Positions 47,885 through 56,782 of a DNA stretch of 64,000 nt are shown here, piece by piece. The first letter of the stretch is position 1; each line of letters begins with the position of its first letter. Origin of the DNA: Geobacillus stearothermophilus ATCC 12980 (lineage in GTDB: Bacteria; Bacillota; Bacilli; Bacillales; Anoxybacillaceae); NCBI RefSeq assembly GCF_030369615.1, contig NZ_CP128494.1, positions 1,383,501 to 1,447,500 of the forward strand, read 5' to 3'. The notes beneath the pieces were generated by a model that saw nothing but the letters and a program-made list of their open reading frames with translations, was not told where the DNA came from and ran no database searches. Both the position numbers and the translations under genes were made by a program.

Positions 47885-48276
47885 AGGAGACTCCCACTTC
47901 AACGACCAAAGGGAGTAAGTGGGAGAGGAATGCGCGTCCCCCCCTTTCTTTTGTGTATGATATAATAAAGGCGTGGAGAAAACCGTTCAATAAAGGCACT
48001 CCAATCACGGCTACTCGATGTATGGAGTTGGTTACAGGAAACGTTGTAACCGTAAAACATCGAGCGTAGGTCCGTCTGTTGTGTGTGGAAGCCAAGTACT
48101 GCCAACAGACACACCGAGAGAATCGGTAACGATGCAGGCATGACCTGCGTCGTTGGGTAGTCGTCAACCTGCCCCCTGATGCAACCCCAAGTCAAGGAAG
48201 GAGGACGAAGTCCGTTTGCACTTCTGGGGAGTTGCAAGCCCCCACTTCAAGCGTTAGCGAAGTGGGGGTAGTTGAC
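47885..48276 (+). mobile_element. Non-autonomous IS200/IS605-type element (PATE)
   Basis: About 390 bp with no ORF. The left end carries the hairpin ACTCCCACTTCAACGA.../GGAGTAAGTGGGAG (47889-47925). The right end carries AAGCCCCCACTTCAA/GAAGTGGGGGTAGTTGAC (about 48235-48276). Both closely match the ends of the TnpB element at 60217-61658. The interior is rich in stems and holds a TATAAT (47961-47966), as expected for a mobile guide-RNA unit. It lies between the riboswitch terminator and ribU. Confidence 0.75.
47973..48276 (+). ncRNA. Candidate omega-RNA-like structured RNA inside the element
   Basis: Downstream of the TATAAT at 47961 the interior folds into several clear stems (for example CGTCTGTTGTGTGT with ACACACAGACG-like partners around 48071-48107) and ends at the right-end hairpin. 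In IS605-type elements this is the place of the RNA that guides TnpB or IscB. On the TnpB model the flanking sequence after 48276 would act as guide. Inference from position and structure. Confidence 0.5.
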
Positions 48277-48340
48277 GCTTGTTCTCCTCCCCTTCTCGTG
48301 ATTCATCCTCACAAGAAGAAGGCTGCAGCTGCGAGCGCCA

Positions 48341-48380
48341 ACAAAAACTCCCTTAAACCGAACAAGGCTTAAGGGAGAAA
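48341..48380 (-). terminator. Riboswitch expression-platform terminator
   Basis: On the minus strand CTCCCTTAA (48369-48377) / TTAAGGGAG (48349-48357) followed by TTTTTGTT, located about 55 bases after the FMN aptamer. Expected to form when FMN is bound. Confidence 0.75.
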
Positions 48381-48433
48381 AAGGGTGTGCGCAACTAGAC
48401 GTTCGCATGCGCCAAAACGAACGCCGGCAAACC

Positions 48434-48564
48434 TTCATCTTCTCCCATCCAGACTATACTGTCGGCTCCGGACTTGCACCGGATCCTGCCTTGCGGCTCG
48501 CGGGCTGAGAGGCGAAGCGCCTCATCACCGCCGGTCGGGAATTTCACCCTGCCCCGAAGATGAA
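48434..48564 (-). ncRNA. FMN riboswitch (RFN element)
   Basis: The minus strand contains the hallmark conserved blocks of the FMN aptamer: GGGGCAGGGTGAAATTCCCG, GACCGGCGGTGAT, GGATCCGGTGCAAGTCCGG and ACAGTATAGTCTGGATGGGA, closed by a GAAGATGAA/TTCATCTTC helix. It controls riboflavin synthesis or uptake genes; here the next gene on the strand is ribU. Confidence 0.97.
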
Positions 48565-48597
48565 TCGTTTTTCATTTTTAATTATTCTGATGAGTTT

Positions 48598-48626
48598 AGC
48601 ATACAATACTGTTTTCAATTTGTCTA
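48598..48626 (-). promoter_or_regulatory. Promoter of the riboswitch-ribU transcript
   Basis: TAGACA (48621-48626), 17-base spacer, TATGCT (48598-48603) on the minus strand, 34 bp before the aptamer. Confidence 0.5.
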
Positions 48627-48647
48627 TGTTTTTTGCTCACAGCTTGA

Positions 48648-48990
48648 TTATTCCCGCATCGAAAGAGAATCTCCCGGTTCAAGCACCGGTGGGGCGACTT
48701 GAACCAAATCGGCGTATTTCAATCCCGTCCCCGTGTTGAGCACGACGACCGTCTCCCCGTCGCGAATCCAGCCGCTCTCGCGCAATTTTCGGACCGCCGC
48801 AAACGCCGCCGCTCCTTCCGGGCAAACGAACGCCCCTTCGAGCTCCGCCACCGTCCGCTTCTCGGCCAAAATCGCCTCATCGCCAATGGTTTGACGCCCA
48901 ATTCCTTCGCTTTCGAAATCCCAACCGCCTCGCCGGCCGCGGAAAACTCGTGCACCGCATGGCGCTCCCTCTTTCCCTGTTGGAGATCGC
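48648..48990 (-). pseudogene. Frameshifted C-terminal fragment of a threonine synthase-like gene
   Basis: The minus strand carries the last part of a ThrC-type PLP enzyme: EGAFVCPEGAAAFAAVRKL, WIRDGETVVVLNTGTGLKYAD, then stop, with earlier residues (SAAGEAVGISKAKELG) in another frame. The PLP-lysine half of the protein is absent. A dead remnant lying between the ribU leader and pepT. Confidence 0.7.
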
Positions 48991-49082
48991 ATATGATAAA
49001 ATAAACACGGAACCGCTCCGCTGCATTGGAGAAGCGATTCACGCATTCACCCAACACTCATACATAAAAAGGAGATGAACAA

Positions 49083-50318
49083 ATGAAACAAGAATTGATC
49101 GAACGCTTCATCCGCTACGCCAAAGTGAATACCCAGTCCGATCCAGAAAGCAGCACATGCCCGTCGACTCAAGGGCAATGGGAGCTGGCGAGAATGCTCG
49201 TCGAAGAGCTGAAGTCGATCGGCATGGAAGACGTCACAGTCGACGAAAACGGCTACGTCATGGCGACGCTGCCGGCCAATACGGACAAAAACGTGCCCGT
49301 GATCGGCTTTTTGGCTCATATGGACACCGCTCCGGAGTTTACGGGAGCCAACGTCAACCCGCAAATCATCGAACAGTACGACGGTGGCGACATCGTGTTG
49401 AACAAAGAACAAGGCATCATCTTGTCGCCAAACGATTTCCCGGAGCTCGCCGGCTACAAAGGGCATACACTGATTACAACCGATGGGACGACGCTGCTTG
49501 GCGCCGATGATAAAGCCGGAATCGCCGAAATTATGACCGCGATGAACTATCTCATCCAACACCCGGAGATCAAGCACGGCAAAGTGCGCGTCGCCTTTAC
49601 CCCGGATGAGGAAATCGGCCGCGGACCGCACAAATTTGACGTTGCCAAATTCGGCGCCCAATTTGCCTATACGGTCGACGGCGGGCCGCTTGGCGAATTG
49701 GAATACGAAAGCTTTAACGCCGCGGAAGCAAAAATGACGATCAAAGGAAAAAACGTCCACCCAGGCACGGCAAAAGGAAAAATGATCAACTCAATCAAAA
49801 TCGCCATGGAGTTCCAACAGCAACTGCCAGCCGATGAGGCGCCGGAACATACCGAAGGATACGAAGGGTTTTACCATTTGCTTTCATTCCAAGGGAGTGT
49901 AGAGGAGACGAAACTTCACTACATTATCCGCGACTTCGACCGTGAACAGTTCGAGGCTCGCAAAGCGAAAATGAACGAGATCGCCGCTTCGCTTGCACAA
50001 AAATATGGAAACGACCGAATCACACTCGAAATCAACGACCAATATTACAACATGCGCGAAAAAATCGAGCCGGTGCGCCACATTGTGGACATCGCCCACG
50101 AAGCGATGACGAACTTGGGCATTGAACCGAAAGTGAAACCGATCCGCGGCGGCACAGACGGGTCGCAGCTCTCCTACATGGGGCTGCCGACGCCGAACCT
50201 TTTTGCCGGCGGCGAAAACTTCCACGGCCGCTACGAATACATTTCCGCCGATACAATGGTGAAATCGGCCGAAGTGATCGTGGAGATCATCAAGCTGTTC
50301 GAGCAAAAAGCATCTTGA
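49083..50318 (+). CDS. pepT: Peptidase T (tripeptidase)
   Basis: A 411-residue M20 metallopeptidase cleaving the N-terminal residue of tripeptides. Zinc-site segments are in order: [11 protein letters not shown] (about residue 78), [11 protein letters not shown] (about 140), [14 protein letters not shown] (about 173) and the late [27 protein letters not shown] region. The dimerisation domain lies in the middle. AAAAGGAGATG precedes the ATG. Standard length; single gene. Confidence 0.97.
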   Translation: MKQELIERFIRYAKVNTQSDPESSTCPSTQGQWELARMLVEELKSIGMEDVTVDENGYVMATLPANTDKNVPVIGFLAHMDTAPEFTGANVNPQIIEQYDGGDIVLNKEQGIILSPNDFPELAGYKGHTLITTDGTTLLGADDKAGIAEIMTAMNYLIQHPEIKHGKVRVAFTPDEEIGRGPHKFDVAKFGAQFAYTVDGGPLGELEYESFNAAEAKMTIKGKNVHPGTAKGKMINSIKIAMEFQQQLPADEAPEHTEGYEGFYHLLSFQGSVEETKLHYIIRDFDREQFEARKAKMNEIAASLAQKYGNDRITLEINDQYYNMREKIEPVRHIVDIAHEAMTNLGIEPKVKPIRGGTDGSQLSYMGLPTPNLFAGGENFHGRYEYISADTMVKSAEVIVEIIKLFEQKAS

Positions 50319-50398
50319 TCTACGGAAAACCTTTCTTGAACGATCTTTTTTCGATCGTCCAAGCACAAGCGGCTGCAAGCCCGCCCGTTAGGAGTAAA

Positions 50399-50432
50399 GA
50401 AAAGGTGTCCCGAGTCTTTTGGGGACACCTCC
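50399..50432 (-). terminator. Hairpin of the GGTGTCCC type
   Basis: Arms AGGTGTCCC (50403-50411) and GGGACACCT (50422-50430). The U-rich side lies on the minus strand (CTTTTCTTTAC). It may act on transcripts from either side between pepT and the OsmC-like gene. Confidence 0.55.
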
Positions 50433-50544
50433 GCCTCCCGCTGTTTCAAATAGGCAGCCAAATAATCAGCCCGTCCGAACGCGAAGAAAAGCGGGACGGC
50501 AAGGCGTCTATCCAAACGACTGATCGCCGTTATTCGTTCGAACA

Positions 50545-50584
50545 CAAAAAAGGTGTTCCGCCAACGATCGGAACACCTTTTTCA
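50545..50584. terminator. Bidirectional terminator
   Basis: AAAAAAGGTGTTCCG (50546-50560) pairs with CGGAACACCTTTTT (50569-50582), with T runs on both strands. Confidence 0.8.
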
Positions 50585-50647
50585 TCGTTTTGCCATTCCG
50601 TGCTATGCCACGCGAAACAAACATGAACGCCACGTTCTTTTCTTTGG

Positions 50648-51073
50648 TTAGATCGTCTCCTTCCCGCGCACGCCGTTGATCGAATAGCTCGCTGTAATGG
50701 CGGCATTTAACGAATGGGAAACGGAACAATATTTTTCTTTTGACAACCGAATGGCACGGGCGACTTTGTCTTCCGGCAAGTCGCCTTCGAGCGCATAATG
50801 AATATGAATGTCGGTAAACCGCTTCGGGTGGTCATCGGCGCGCGTTCCTTCGACTTCCATCGAAAACGCGCGGACGTCAAGCCGCATTTTCCGCAAGATC
50901 AAAACGATGTCAATGCCGGTGCAGCCGGCCAAGGCGTGAAGCAACAGTTCCATCGGCCGGGCGCCGGAATCGTTGCCGCCAACGTCTTTCGCGGCGTCGA
51001 TCGGAATGGTGACGCCGGAAGCGCTTTGGCCGCTGAATGACATGTTTCCGTTCCACGTGACGGTCGTTTTCAT
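50648..51073 (-). CDS. OsmC/Ohr-family thiol peroxidase-like protein
   Basis: A 141-residue protein of the OsmC superfamily. The two conserved cysteines are in HALAGCTGIDIVLILRK (about residue 50) and KEKYCSVSHSLNA (about 116), with RPMELLLHALAGC as signature. Such dimers reduce organic peroxides with thiols; the YhfA-type branch to which this seems to belong is less well defined. ATG 51073 lies behind GAGGAGCGG. Confidence 0.88.
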   Translation of the reverse strand: MKTTVTWNGNMSFSGQSASGVTIPIDAAKDVGGNDSGARPMELLLHALAGCTGIDIVLILRKMRLDVRAFSMEVEGTRADDHPKRFTDIHIHYALEGDLPEDKVARAIRLSKEKYCSVSHSLNAAITASYSINGVRGKETI

Positions 51074-51268
51074 CACAGCCGCTCCTCTCTTCTCTGCGTT
51101 TGCTGCGGGACGAATGAACTCGTCCGTCCCTGCCTGCTTTTCAGTTTACCGGTTATCATGTGGAAATGCAAAACAACCGCTTTTCTTCATTTCCAGTCTA
51201 CCGTTTTAACCGGCGCATGATAAAATAGAAACATGCACAAACTTGTTGAGTAAAGGGTGTTTGATTCG

Positions 51269-51862
51269 ATGACCGCACTCATTTTGCTTCTTTCTTATCT
51301 TCTCGGCTCGATTCCGTTTGGCCTTCTTGTCGGGAAAATCGGCTACGGGATCGACATCCGCGAACATGGAAGCGGCAATCTCGGGGGAACGAACACGTTC
51401 CGCGTGCTTGGGGCGAAAGCGGGCACGATCGTCATTGTCGGGGATATGTTGAAAGGAACGCTGGCGGCGAGCTTGCCGATGTTTTTTTCCGTCCCCGTGC
51501 ATCCGCTTTTGGCCGGAGCGGTGGCAGTCGTCGGCCATATGTATCCGGTGTTCGCCAAGTTCCGCGGTGGCAAGGCGGTGGCGACATCGGGCGGGGTGAT
51601 GCTGTTTTATTCGCCGTTGTTCTTTTTGTCGCTCATCGCCGTGTTTCTTGTCGTCTTGGCTGTTTCACGCTACGTCTCGCTGTCATCGATGGCCGCGGCG
51701 CTGTACGCGGTCGTGTACACCGTCTTTTTCACGGACGACATTCCATTGACGGTGGCAGTGTTGTTGCTGGCTTCGTTTATCTTTTATCGTCATCGCGCCA
51801 ACATCAAGCGCATCTTGAACAAAACGGAGCCAAAAGTGAAATGGTCAGGCAAAGCCTCATGA
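51269..51862 (+). CDS. plsY: Glycerol-3-phosphate acyltransferase PlsY
   Basis: A 197-residue membrane enzyme that acylates glycerol-3-phosphate with acyl-phosphate, the first step of phospholipid synthesis. The three family motifs are present: [22 protein letters not shown] and [12 protein letters not shown]. About five to seven membrane helices. I choose ATG 51269 because AAAGGG is at proper distance; GTG 51257 overlaps that site. The downstream methyltransferase follows by 29 bp. Confidence 0.95.
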   Translation: MTALILLLSYLLGSIPFGLLVGKIGYGIDIREHGSGNLGGTNTFRVLGAKAGTIVIVGDMLKGTLAASLPMFFSVPVHPLLAGAVAVVGHMYPVFAKFRGGKAVATSGGVMLFYSPLFFLSLIAVFLVVLAVSRYVSLSSMAAALYAVVYTVFFTDDIPLTVAVLLLASFIFYRHRANIKRILNKTEPKVKWSGKAS

Positions 51863-51891
51863 CAACGGACGGAGAAAGGAGATTTGCTGCG

Positions 51892-53256
51892 TTGAGATTG
51901 CCGGAAGCATTTGTCGCGAAAATGAAGAAGCTGCTTGATGAAGAAGCAGACGAGTTTTTCGCTGTGTATGAAAACGAAAAAATCAACGGCTTGCGCGTCA
52001 ATCCGTTGAAAACCGACCCGGGCGCATGGGTCAAAACGGCGCCCTTTTCCCTTTCCCCGGTGCCGTTTTGCCCGACCGGGTTTTATTATGAACCGGACGA
52101 ACAGCCGGGAAAGCATCCGTACCATGCGGCCGGCCTGTATTACATTCAAGAACCGAGCGCGATGGCGGCCGCCGAGGCGCTGCAGCCTGAGCCGGGGGAT
52201 ACGGTGCTTGACTTGTGCGCCGCCCCTGGCGGGAAAACGACCCAGCTTGGCGCGATGATGAAAAACAGAGGGCTGCTTGTCGCCAACGAAATCCACCCGA
52301 AACGGGTCAAAGCGCTTGCAGAGAACGTCGAACGGTTCGGCTTGACGAACACCATCGTCGTCAATGAAGCTCCCGAAACGCTTGCCGAGCGGTTTCCGGG
52401 CTTTTTTGACAAAATTTTAGTGGACGCTCCGTGCTCGGGGGAGGGCATGTTCCGGAAAGAAGAAGAGGCCGCCTCGTTTTGGAGCCCGGCCTATGTGGAA
52501 GAATGTGCGGCAAGGCAGCGGCGCATTTTAGAAAGCGCCTATGCGATGCTGAAAGAAGGCGGCATTCTTGTCTATTCAACATGCACGTTCTCTCCGGAGG
52601 AAAACGAGCAAACGATAGAATGGCTGCTCGAGACGTACGATGATTTGCGGTTGCTGCCGATTGCGAAAATCGGTGGCATCGAGCCGGGACGGCCGGAATG
52701 GACGAAAACCAATCGATCCGATCTCGTCCACGCCGCCCGCCTTTGGCCGCATCGCCTCAAAGGGGAAGGACATTTTGTCGCCAAGCTGCAAAAACAGCGG
52801 CCGACTCCACCTTGGAGCGGGCGGTGGGCGAAAGCGAACGCGCCAAAAGCGGCCGTCCGATTGTACCGCCAATTTGAACAGCAATCGTTGCAAACCGTGC
52901 AGCACGGAACAATCCTCTCGTTTGGCAGCCATTTGGCCATGCTCCCGGACCGATGCCCGGATTTGTCCGGCTTGAAAGTGGTGCGCGCTGGCCTTCATCT
53001 TGGCGAGGCCAAAAAGGAGCGGTTTGAGCCGAACCATGCCCTTGCCTTGGCGCTGCGGACAGAGGAAGCGAAACATGTGCTTGACCTATCGAGCGCAAGC
53101 CGCGAAATCGTCCAATATTGGCGCGGCGAGACGCTTTCCACTGGCGGCGACCGCGGCTGGCTGCTTGTGACGGTCGACGGGTTTCCATTCGGCTGGGGAA
53201 AAGAAGTCAAAGGGACGGTGAAAAACTTTTATCCGAAAGGGCTGCGCCTGATCTAA
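51892..53256 (+). CDS. rRNA (cytosine-5) methyltransferase, RsmF/YebU-like
   Basis: A 454-residue NSUN-type m5C methyltransferase using AdoMet. Landmarks: LDLCAAPGGKTTQL (AdoMet loop, about residue 105), VDAPCSGEGMFRK (first catalytic Cys) and VYSTCTFSPEENE (second catalytic Cys), followed by a C-terminal domain like that of RsmF. The start is a TTG at 51892 ten bases after AAAGGAG; the longer frame begins inside plsY. Terminator at 53286. Confidence 0.9.
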   Translation: MRLPEAFVAKMKKLLDEEADEFFAVYENEKINGLRVNPLKTDPGAWVKTAPFSLSPVPFCPTGFYYEPDEQPGKHPYHAAGLYYIQEPSAMAAAEALQPEPGDTVLDLCAAPGGKTTQLGAMMKNRGLLVANEIHPKRVKALAENVERFGLTNTIVVNEAPETLAERFPGFFDKILVDAPCSGEGMFRKEEEAASFWSPAYVEECAARQRRILESAYAMLKEGGILVYSTCTFSPEENEQTIEWLLETYDDLRLLPIAKIGGIEPGRPEWTKTNRSDLVHAARLWPHRLKGEGHFVAKLQKQRPTPPWSGRWAKANAPKAAVRLYRQFEQQSLQTVQHGTILSFGSHLAMLPDRCPDLSGLKVVRAGLHLGEAKKERFEPNHALALALRTEEAKHVLDLSSASREIVQYWRGETLSTGGDRGWLLVTVDGFPFGWGKEVKGTVKNFYPKGLRLI

Positions 53257-53285
53257 CGGCGGGGCCGCACGAGGCTGGAACGGCC

Positions 53286-53326
53286 AAAAAAAGGTGTCTC
53301 ATTGCCTTTGAGACACCCTTTTTCTT
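53286..53326 (+). terminator. Terminator of the plsY-methyltransferase unit
   Basis: AAAAGGTGTCTC (53289-53300) / GAGACACC (53310-53317), followed by CTTTTTC. Confidence 0.8.
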
Positions 53327-53383
53327 CCAAATAGACGCCGACAAGATTCACGATGTTGCACGGAAACGTTGACGTCAACGTTT

Positions 53384-53959
53384 TTACCGCGGACGGTTTG
53401 TCGGGATCGTTAAGGTAAATACGATTTCATCGGCCGCCAAATCGATTTTTTTCGCCGCTACTTGATACCCGTTGCCAAAACGAATCTCATGGAGCGCCAC
53501 ATAAATGCGGGCCCGTCCCGGATCGATGATGACTTCATCCGGCAGCGGCGCATGCTTTTGCAAGTAGCGAAGCACGTACGTCACCGGCAGCTTCCAGTCG
53601 CCGAGCGAAATGACCGGTTCGACAAGTTCGACGTTCCCGCCTTTCACGACTTTCGGCACAAACGAGACGACGAGCTCGACGTTGCGCCCAAAGATCGGAA
53701 TTTCACTCGAGACGTAAACGCGGTCGGCGAGCCAAACGTCATAGCGAAGCGGATGGTCTTTCGTTTTTTCCGCCAAATAATCGTTAATGACAGCGTTCAA
53801 GTGCGCTTTTTTGGAGTACACCGTAAACGAAGCCCCTTCCACATCCAGGCGCTCCGGCCGTTTCACCGGCGGAGACGGCTGCAGCAGCCAAACAGCGGCA
53901 AGAATGAGCACAACAGCATTCACAGCCGCCAAAACGAAAAACGATCGTTTCCAATTCAT
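53384..53959 (-). CDS. ypmS: YpmS-family (DUF2140) membrane-anchored protein
   Basis: A 191-residue protein with one N-terminal membrane helix (about 7-27) and an extracytoplasmic domain of beta strands ending near the C-terminus. It matches the size and neighbours of B. subtilis YpmS, the last gene of the ypmQ-R-S cluster. Function unknown. ATG 53959 follows AAGGAG. Confidence 0.82.
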   Translation of the reverse strand: MNWKRSFFVLAAVNAVVLILAAVWLLQPSPPVKRPERLDVEGASFTVYSKKAHLNAVINDYLAEKTKDHPLRYDVWLADRVYVSSEIPIFGRNVELVVSFVPKVVKGGNVELVEPVISLGDWKLPVTYVLRYLQKHAPLPDEVIIDPGRARIYVALHEIRFGNGYQVAAKKIDLAADEIVFTLTIPTNRPR

Positions 53960-53996
53960 TCCAACATACTCCTTATGCTGCTTCATTTCGTTTCCA

Positions 53997-54767
53997 TCAG
54001 TTCGCCCACCACTCTTTTCGCGCATCGAGCGACTCATACACCCGCACTGCCATTTGCGCATATCCCTCGGCGTTCGGGTGAAATTCATCGCGGTGAAGCA
54101 AATCATCGCGGTTGGCAAACATGTCTTGAATATCCACAAAGATCGTGCGCGGATAGCGGGAAACCACTGCTTGGCTTGTGCGGTTCCATTCGGCGATGAC
54201 ATCATCGATTTCCGGGATGTTCGGCAACGTGGCGGAAAACGGATTGTACAAGCCGATCAGGACAACGACCGCATCCGGGTTGATCGTGCGCAACAACATC
54301 AACAAATGATCGAGCCGCTCGGCAAATCGTTGGCTCTCGTTCGCAAACCGCTCGTATGATAAGTCAAAAAAATGAGCGCGGACGACATTCATCACGTCAT
54401 TGCCACCGATCGTGATCATGACGATATGAGCCCGCTCAAGCTCCGCCTGATGGGCGCGAATAACCGGTTCAAGTTCGGTGATGCGCCGGCCGCGCTTTCC
54501 GGCATTCGTGACGGTCACCGTCCGCACCCCATCCTCCGCCGCCAAAAGCGGGACAAGGCGGCCGACATAGCCGCCTTTCCTTTCACCGTCTCCGACTCCT
54601 TCGGTCAATGAATCGCCTAACGCGACGAGGTGAATGTCTTTCGGCAACGGCTTTGCTTCCGTCTGCTTGACGGCGGCTTCATGCGGGCGCTCCGGCTTTC
54701 CGCCCGCCGAAAGCGCCACGCATCCGGCGAGCAGCCAGCAGCACAACAACCATCCCCACCGTCTCAT
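53997..54767 (-). CDS. ypmR: GDSL/SGNH-family lipoprotein, YpmR-like
   Basis: A 256-residue exported hydrolase. Lipobox LLAGC (Cys about residue 16), then the SGNH blocks: ALGDSLTEG (nucleophile Ser), a conserved Gly in the second block, GGND (Asn) and HPNAEGY (catalytic His preceded by DEF). Members are lipases or esterases acting on the envelope or in spores. ATG 54767 follows GGCAGGTG. It is 37 bp upstream of ypmS in one transcript. Confidence 0.88.
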   Translation of the reverse strand: MRRWGWLLCCWLLAGCVALSAGGKPERPHEAAVKQTEAKPLPKDIHLVALGDSLTEGVGDGERKGGYVGRLVPLLAAEDGVRTVTVTNAGKRGRRITELEPVIRAHQAELERAHIVMITIGGNDVMNVVRAHFFDLSYERFANESQRFAERLDHLLMLLRTINPDAVVVLIGLYNPFSATLPNIPEIDDVIAEWNRTSQAVVSRYPRTIFVDIQDMFANRDDLLHRDEFHPNAEGYAQMAVRVYESLDARKEWWAN

Positions 54768-54816
54768 TGTTTGACACCTGCCTTTTGCTGCAACAAGGGG
54801 AAAGACGAAAAGAAGG

Positions 54817-54843
54817 CAAAAAGGCGGTAGCCGTTTTTGCCTC
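54817..54843 (-). terminator. Short hairpin behind ypmQ
   Basis: GGCAAAAA-type arm and TTTTTGCC around a GGC/GCC core at the end of ypmQ. It may be partial, allowing readthrough to ypmR. Confidence 0.45.
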
Positions 54844-55414
54844 ATTGCGACGACTGCACGATTTTGATATGCTCTAAAATTGTTTCGTATGGCACATCTT
54901 GCACGCCGCTGTACGTCTGAACCACTTTTCCGTCTGGTCCGACCAAATAAAAACTGGTGCCATGCACGACTTGGTCGTCATTGGCCGGCTTTTGCACGAT
55001 CATTTTAAAGCTTTTTTGCGCCAACTCGCTGATCTCGGCCGGGCTGTATCCAGTCAGCAAATGCCAGTTTGCTAGATCATCTGTAAATTGCTTCGCATAA
55101 GCCGCAAGTTTTTCCGGCGTGTCAACTTCCGGGTCGACACTGAACGAAACAAATTCAACATCGAGCCCCTTTTCTTCCGCCTTCTCTTTCAGTTTGGCCA
55201 TGTGGGCGGTCATCGGCGGACACACCGTTTCGCAATTGGTAAAAATAAAATCGGCGACCCACACTTTTCCTTTCAGATCGCGAAGTCCAAACGGCTTGCC
55301 GGTCTGATCGACAAACGTAAAGTCAGCGACCGGCCAGTTTTTGGCATCCGGAATTGTTTTTCCGCACGCCGCCAGCAAAAGAACAACGAGAAAAAGTGCG
55401 ATTCGTTTCCACAT
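54842..55414 (-). CDS. ypmQ: SCO1/SenC-family lipoprotein, YpmQ
   Basis: A 190-residue thioredoxin-fold lipoprotein. Lipobox LLAAC (Cys 17), the copper/redox motif FTNCETVCPP (CxxxC about 61-65) and the copper-ligand histidine in DQVVHGTSFYLV. B. subtilis YpmQ (Sco) delivers copper or redox equivalents to the CuA centre of cytochrome c oxidase. First gene of the ypmQ-R-S set. Confidence 0.94.
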   Translation of the reverse strand: MWKRIALFLVVLLLAACGKTIPDAKNWPVADFTFVDQTGKPFGLRDLKGKVWVADFIFTNCETVCPPMTAHMAKLKEKAEEKGLDVEFVSFSVDPEVDTPEKLAAYAKQFTDDLANWHLLTGYSPAEISELAQKSFKMIVQKPANDDQVVHGTSFYLVGPDGKVVQTYSGVQDVPYETILEHIKIVQSSQ

Positions 55415-55467
55415 CGATAGGTCCTTCCTTTTCGACCAAAATATGTTGATGCCGCCAATAACGGCGT

Positions 55468-56328
55468 TTATTCATCAAGCGGCGCTTCCTCGGCGTAGTA
55501 CATGAGCGCCAGCGCCCCGGGACCGGTGTGAATGGAAATGACCGGCGTTGTTTCAACGATGTCAATCGGCGAATAGCCGATGATGTCTGTCACCGCTTCC
55601 TTGAGCCGCTCCGCCCACCGAGGAGCATCGGCATGGGCAATGGCGACCGCGCGCACCGGCGCTTCCGCCTTCTCCTCAACCAACCGGCCCGCTAAATCGG
55701 CGATGGCTTGCGAAAAGCTGCGCACGTTCGACACCGGTGTATACAGCCCGTCAACAAGCGCAGCGATCGGCTTGATGCGCAGCAACGAGCCGACGAGCGC
55801 TTTGCCGCGGCCTATGCGGCCGCCTTTCATCAAATGCTCAAGCGTATCAAGCACAACATACAGCCGCGTGCAACGGCGTATTTCGTCAAGCCGCCGGATG
55901 ATATCGGCGACGCTTCTGCCCGCCTTGGCCAAACGTGCTGCTTCGAGCACTTGAAACCCCAACGCACAGGAAATAAATTGTGAATCCACGACGGTGACCG
56001 CTGCCTCTGTCAAAGCGGCCGCATGCTCAGCCGAACGGACCGTGCCGCTCAGCTCGCCGGCCATATGGATCGATATGATCTCGCTTCCGTCCGCCCCGAG
56101 CCGGTCATAGACAGCTAGAAACTCACCGATCGACGGTTGCGAGCTTTTCGGCAGTTCACGCGCTGCCTTCATCTTCGCCATAAACTGCCCTGGTGTGATC
56201 GTCACCCGGTCGATAAACGCCTCCCCATCCACTGTCAAATGAAGCGGAACGACTTCAACGCCGTGCTCGGCAAGCACCGCCGCCGGCACATCGACCGTTG
56301 AGTCAGTTACAATTTTGATTGATTTCAT
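55468..56328 (-). CDS. DegV-family fatty-acid-binding protein
   Basis: A 286-residue two-domain DegV protein with KIVTDSTVDVP at the start, the ligand loop KSSQPSIGEF (about residue 60), ISIHMAGELSGTVRSA and HLMKGGRIG. Members bind a fatty acid and, as FakB, present it to the kinase FakA. Which chain is bound cannot be told. ATG 56328 follows TAGGAG. Confidence 0.92.
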   Translation of the reverse strand: MKSIKIVTDSTVDVPAAVLAEHGVEVVPLHLTVDGEAFIDRVTITPGQFMAKMKAARELPKSSQPSIGEFLAVYDRLGADGSEIISIHMAGELSGTVRSAEHAAALTEAAVTVVDSQFISCALGFQVLEAARLAKAGRSVADIIRRLDEIRRCTRLYVVLDTLEHLMKGGRIGRGKALVGSLLRIKPIAALVDGLYTPVSNVRSFSQAIADLAGRLVEEKAEAPVRAVAIAHADAPRWAERLKEAVTDIIGYSPIDIVETTPVISIHTGPGALALMYYAEEAPLDE

Positions 56329-56391
56329 TCGTTCACTCCTAATACTGATGATCTCGTTTCCATTATATAATGAAACCGGCGAAAATCCCAC

Positions 56392-56431
56392 CAAAAAAAA
56401 AGTTGTTTTGCCGCCAAGGGCAAAACAACAA
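56392..56431 (-). terminator. Terminator of ypmP
   Basis: GTTGTTTTGCC / GGCAAAACAAC with TTTTTTTTT following on the minus strand. Confidence 0.9.
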
Positions 56432-56434
56432 CAG

Positions 56435-56686
56435 TCATGCATTATGCTTTAACGCCGTTTCTTTAAAGATCTGTTCATATACAGGCCATTTCAGCACTTT
56501 CTTCAAATGTTCGCGGAACGAATACACAGAACGGCTCGTTCTCGATCGGTACACCTTTGCAATAAACGCCTCCAAGCGCAGTTGGATCATGAATCGGTAT
56601 GTGTTCTCTTCCTCCAATACTGGGATTTCGATAATCTTGACCTTCTGCCCATACACGTTTTGAAACTCGAGGCTTTTGAATAGCAA
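56435..56686 (-). CDS. ypmP: DUF2535 protein, YpmP-like
   Basis: An 83-residue soluble protein (KSLEFQNVYGQKVKI, EIPVLEEENTYRFMIQLRL) matching the small YpmP family encoded beside ilvA in Bacillus. I take the TTG at 56686 with AAGAGG upstream as start because it gives the family length; the longer frame has an unrelated lysine-rich head. Function unknown. Confidence 0.78.
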   Translation of the reverse strand: MLFKSLEFQNVYGQKVKIIEIPVLEEENTYRFMIQLRLEAFIAKVYRSRTSRSVYSFREHLKKVLKWPVYEQIFKETALKHNA

Positions 56687-56782
56687 AATATCAATCCTCT
56701 TTTTCACCGATTTACTTTTATTATACACCAATCCGGTGAAAAAGTTTGTCGAAATGCGGCGAATTTGTTCCGACTTTTTTCG

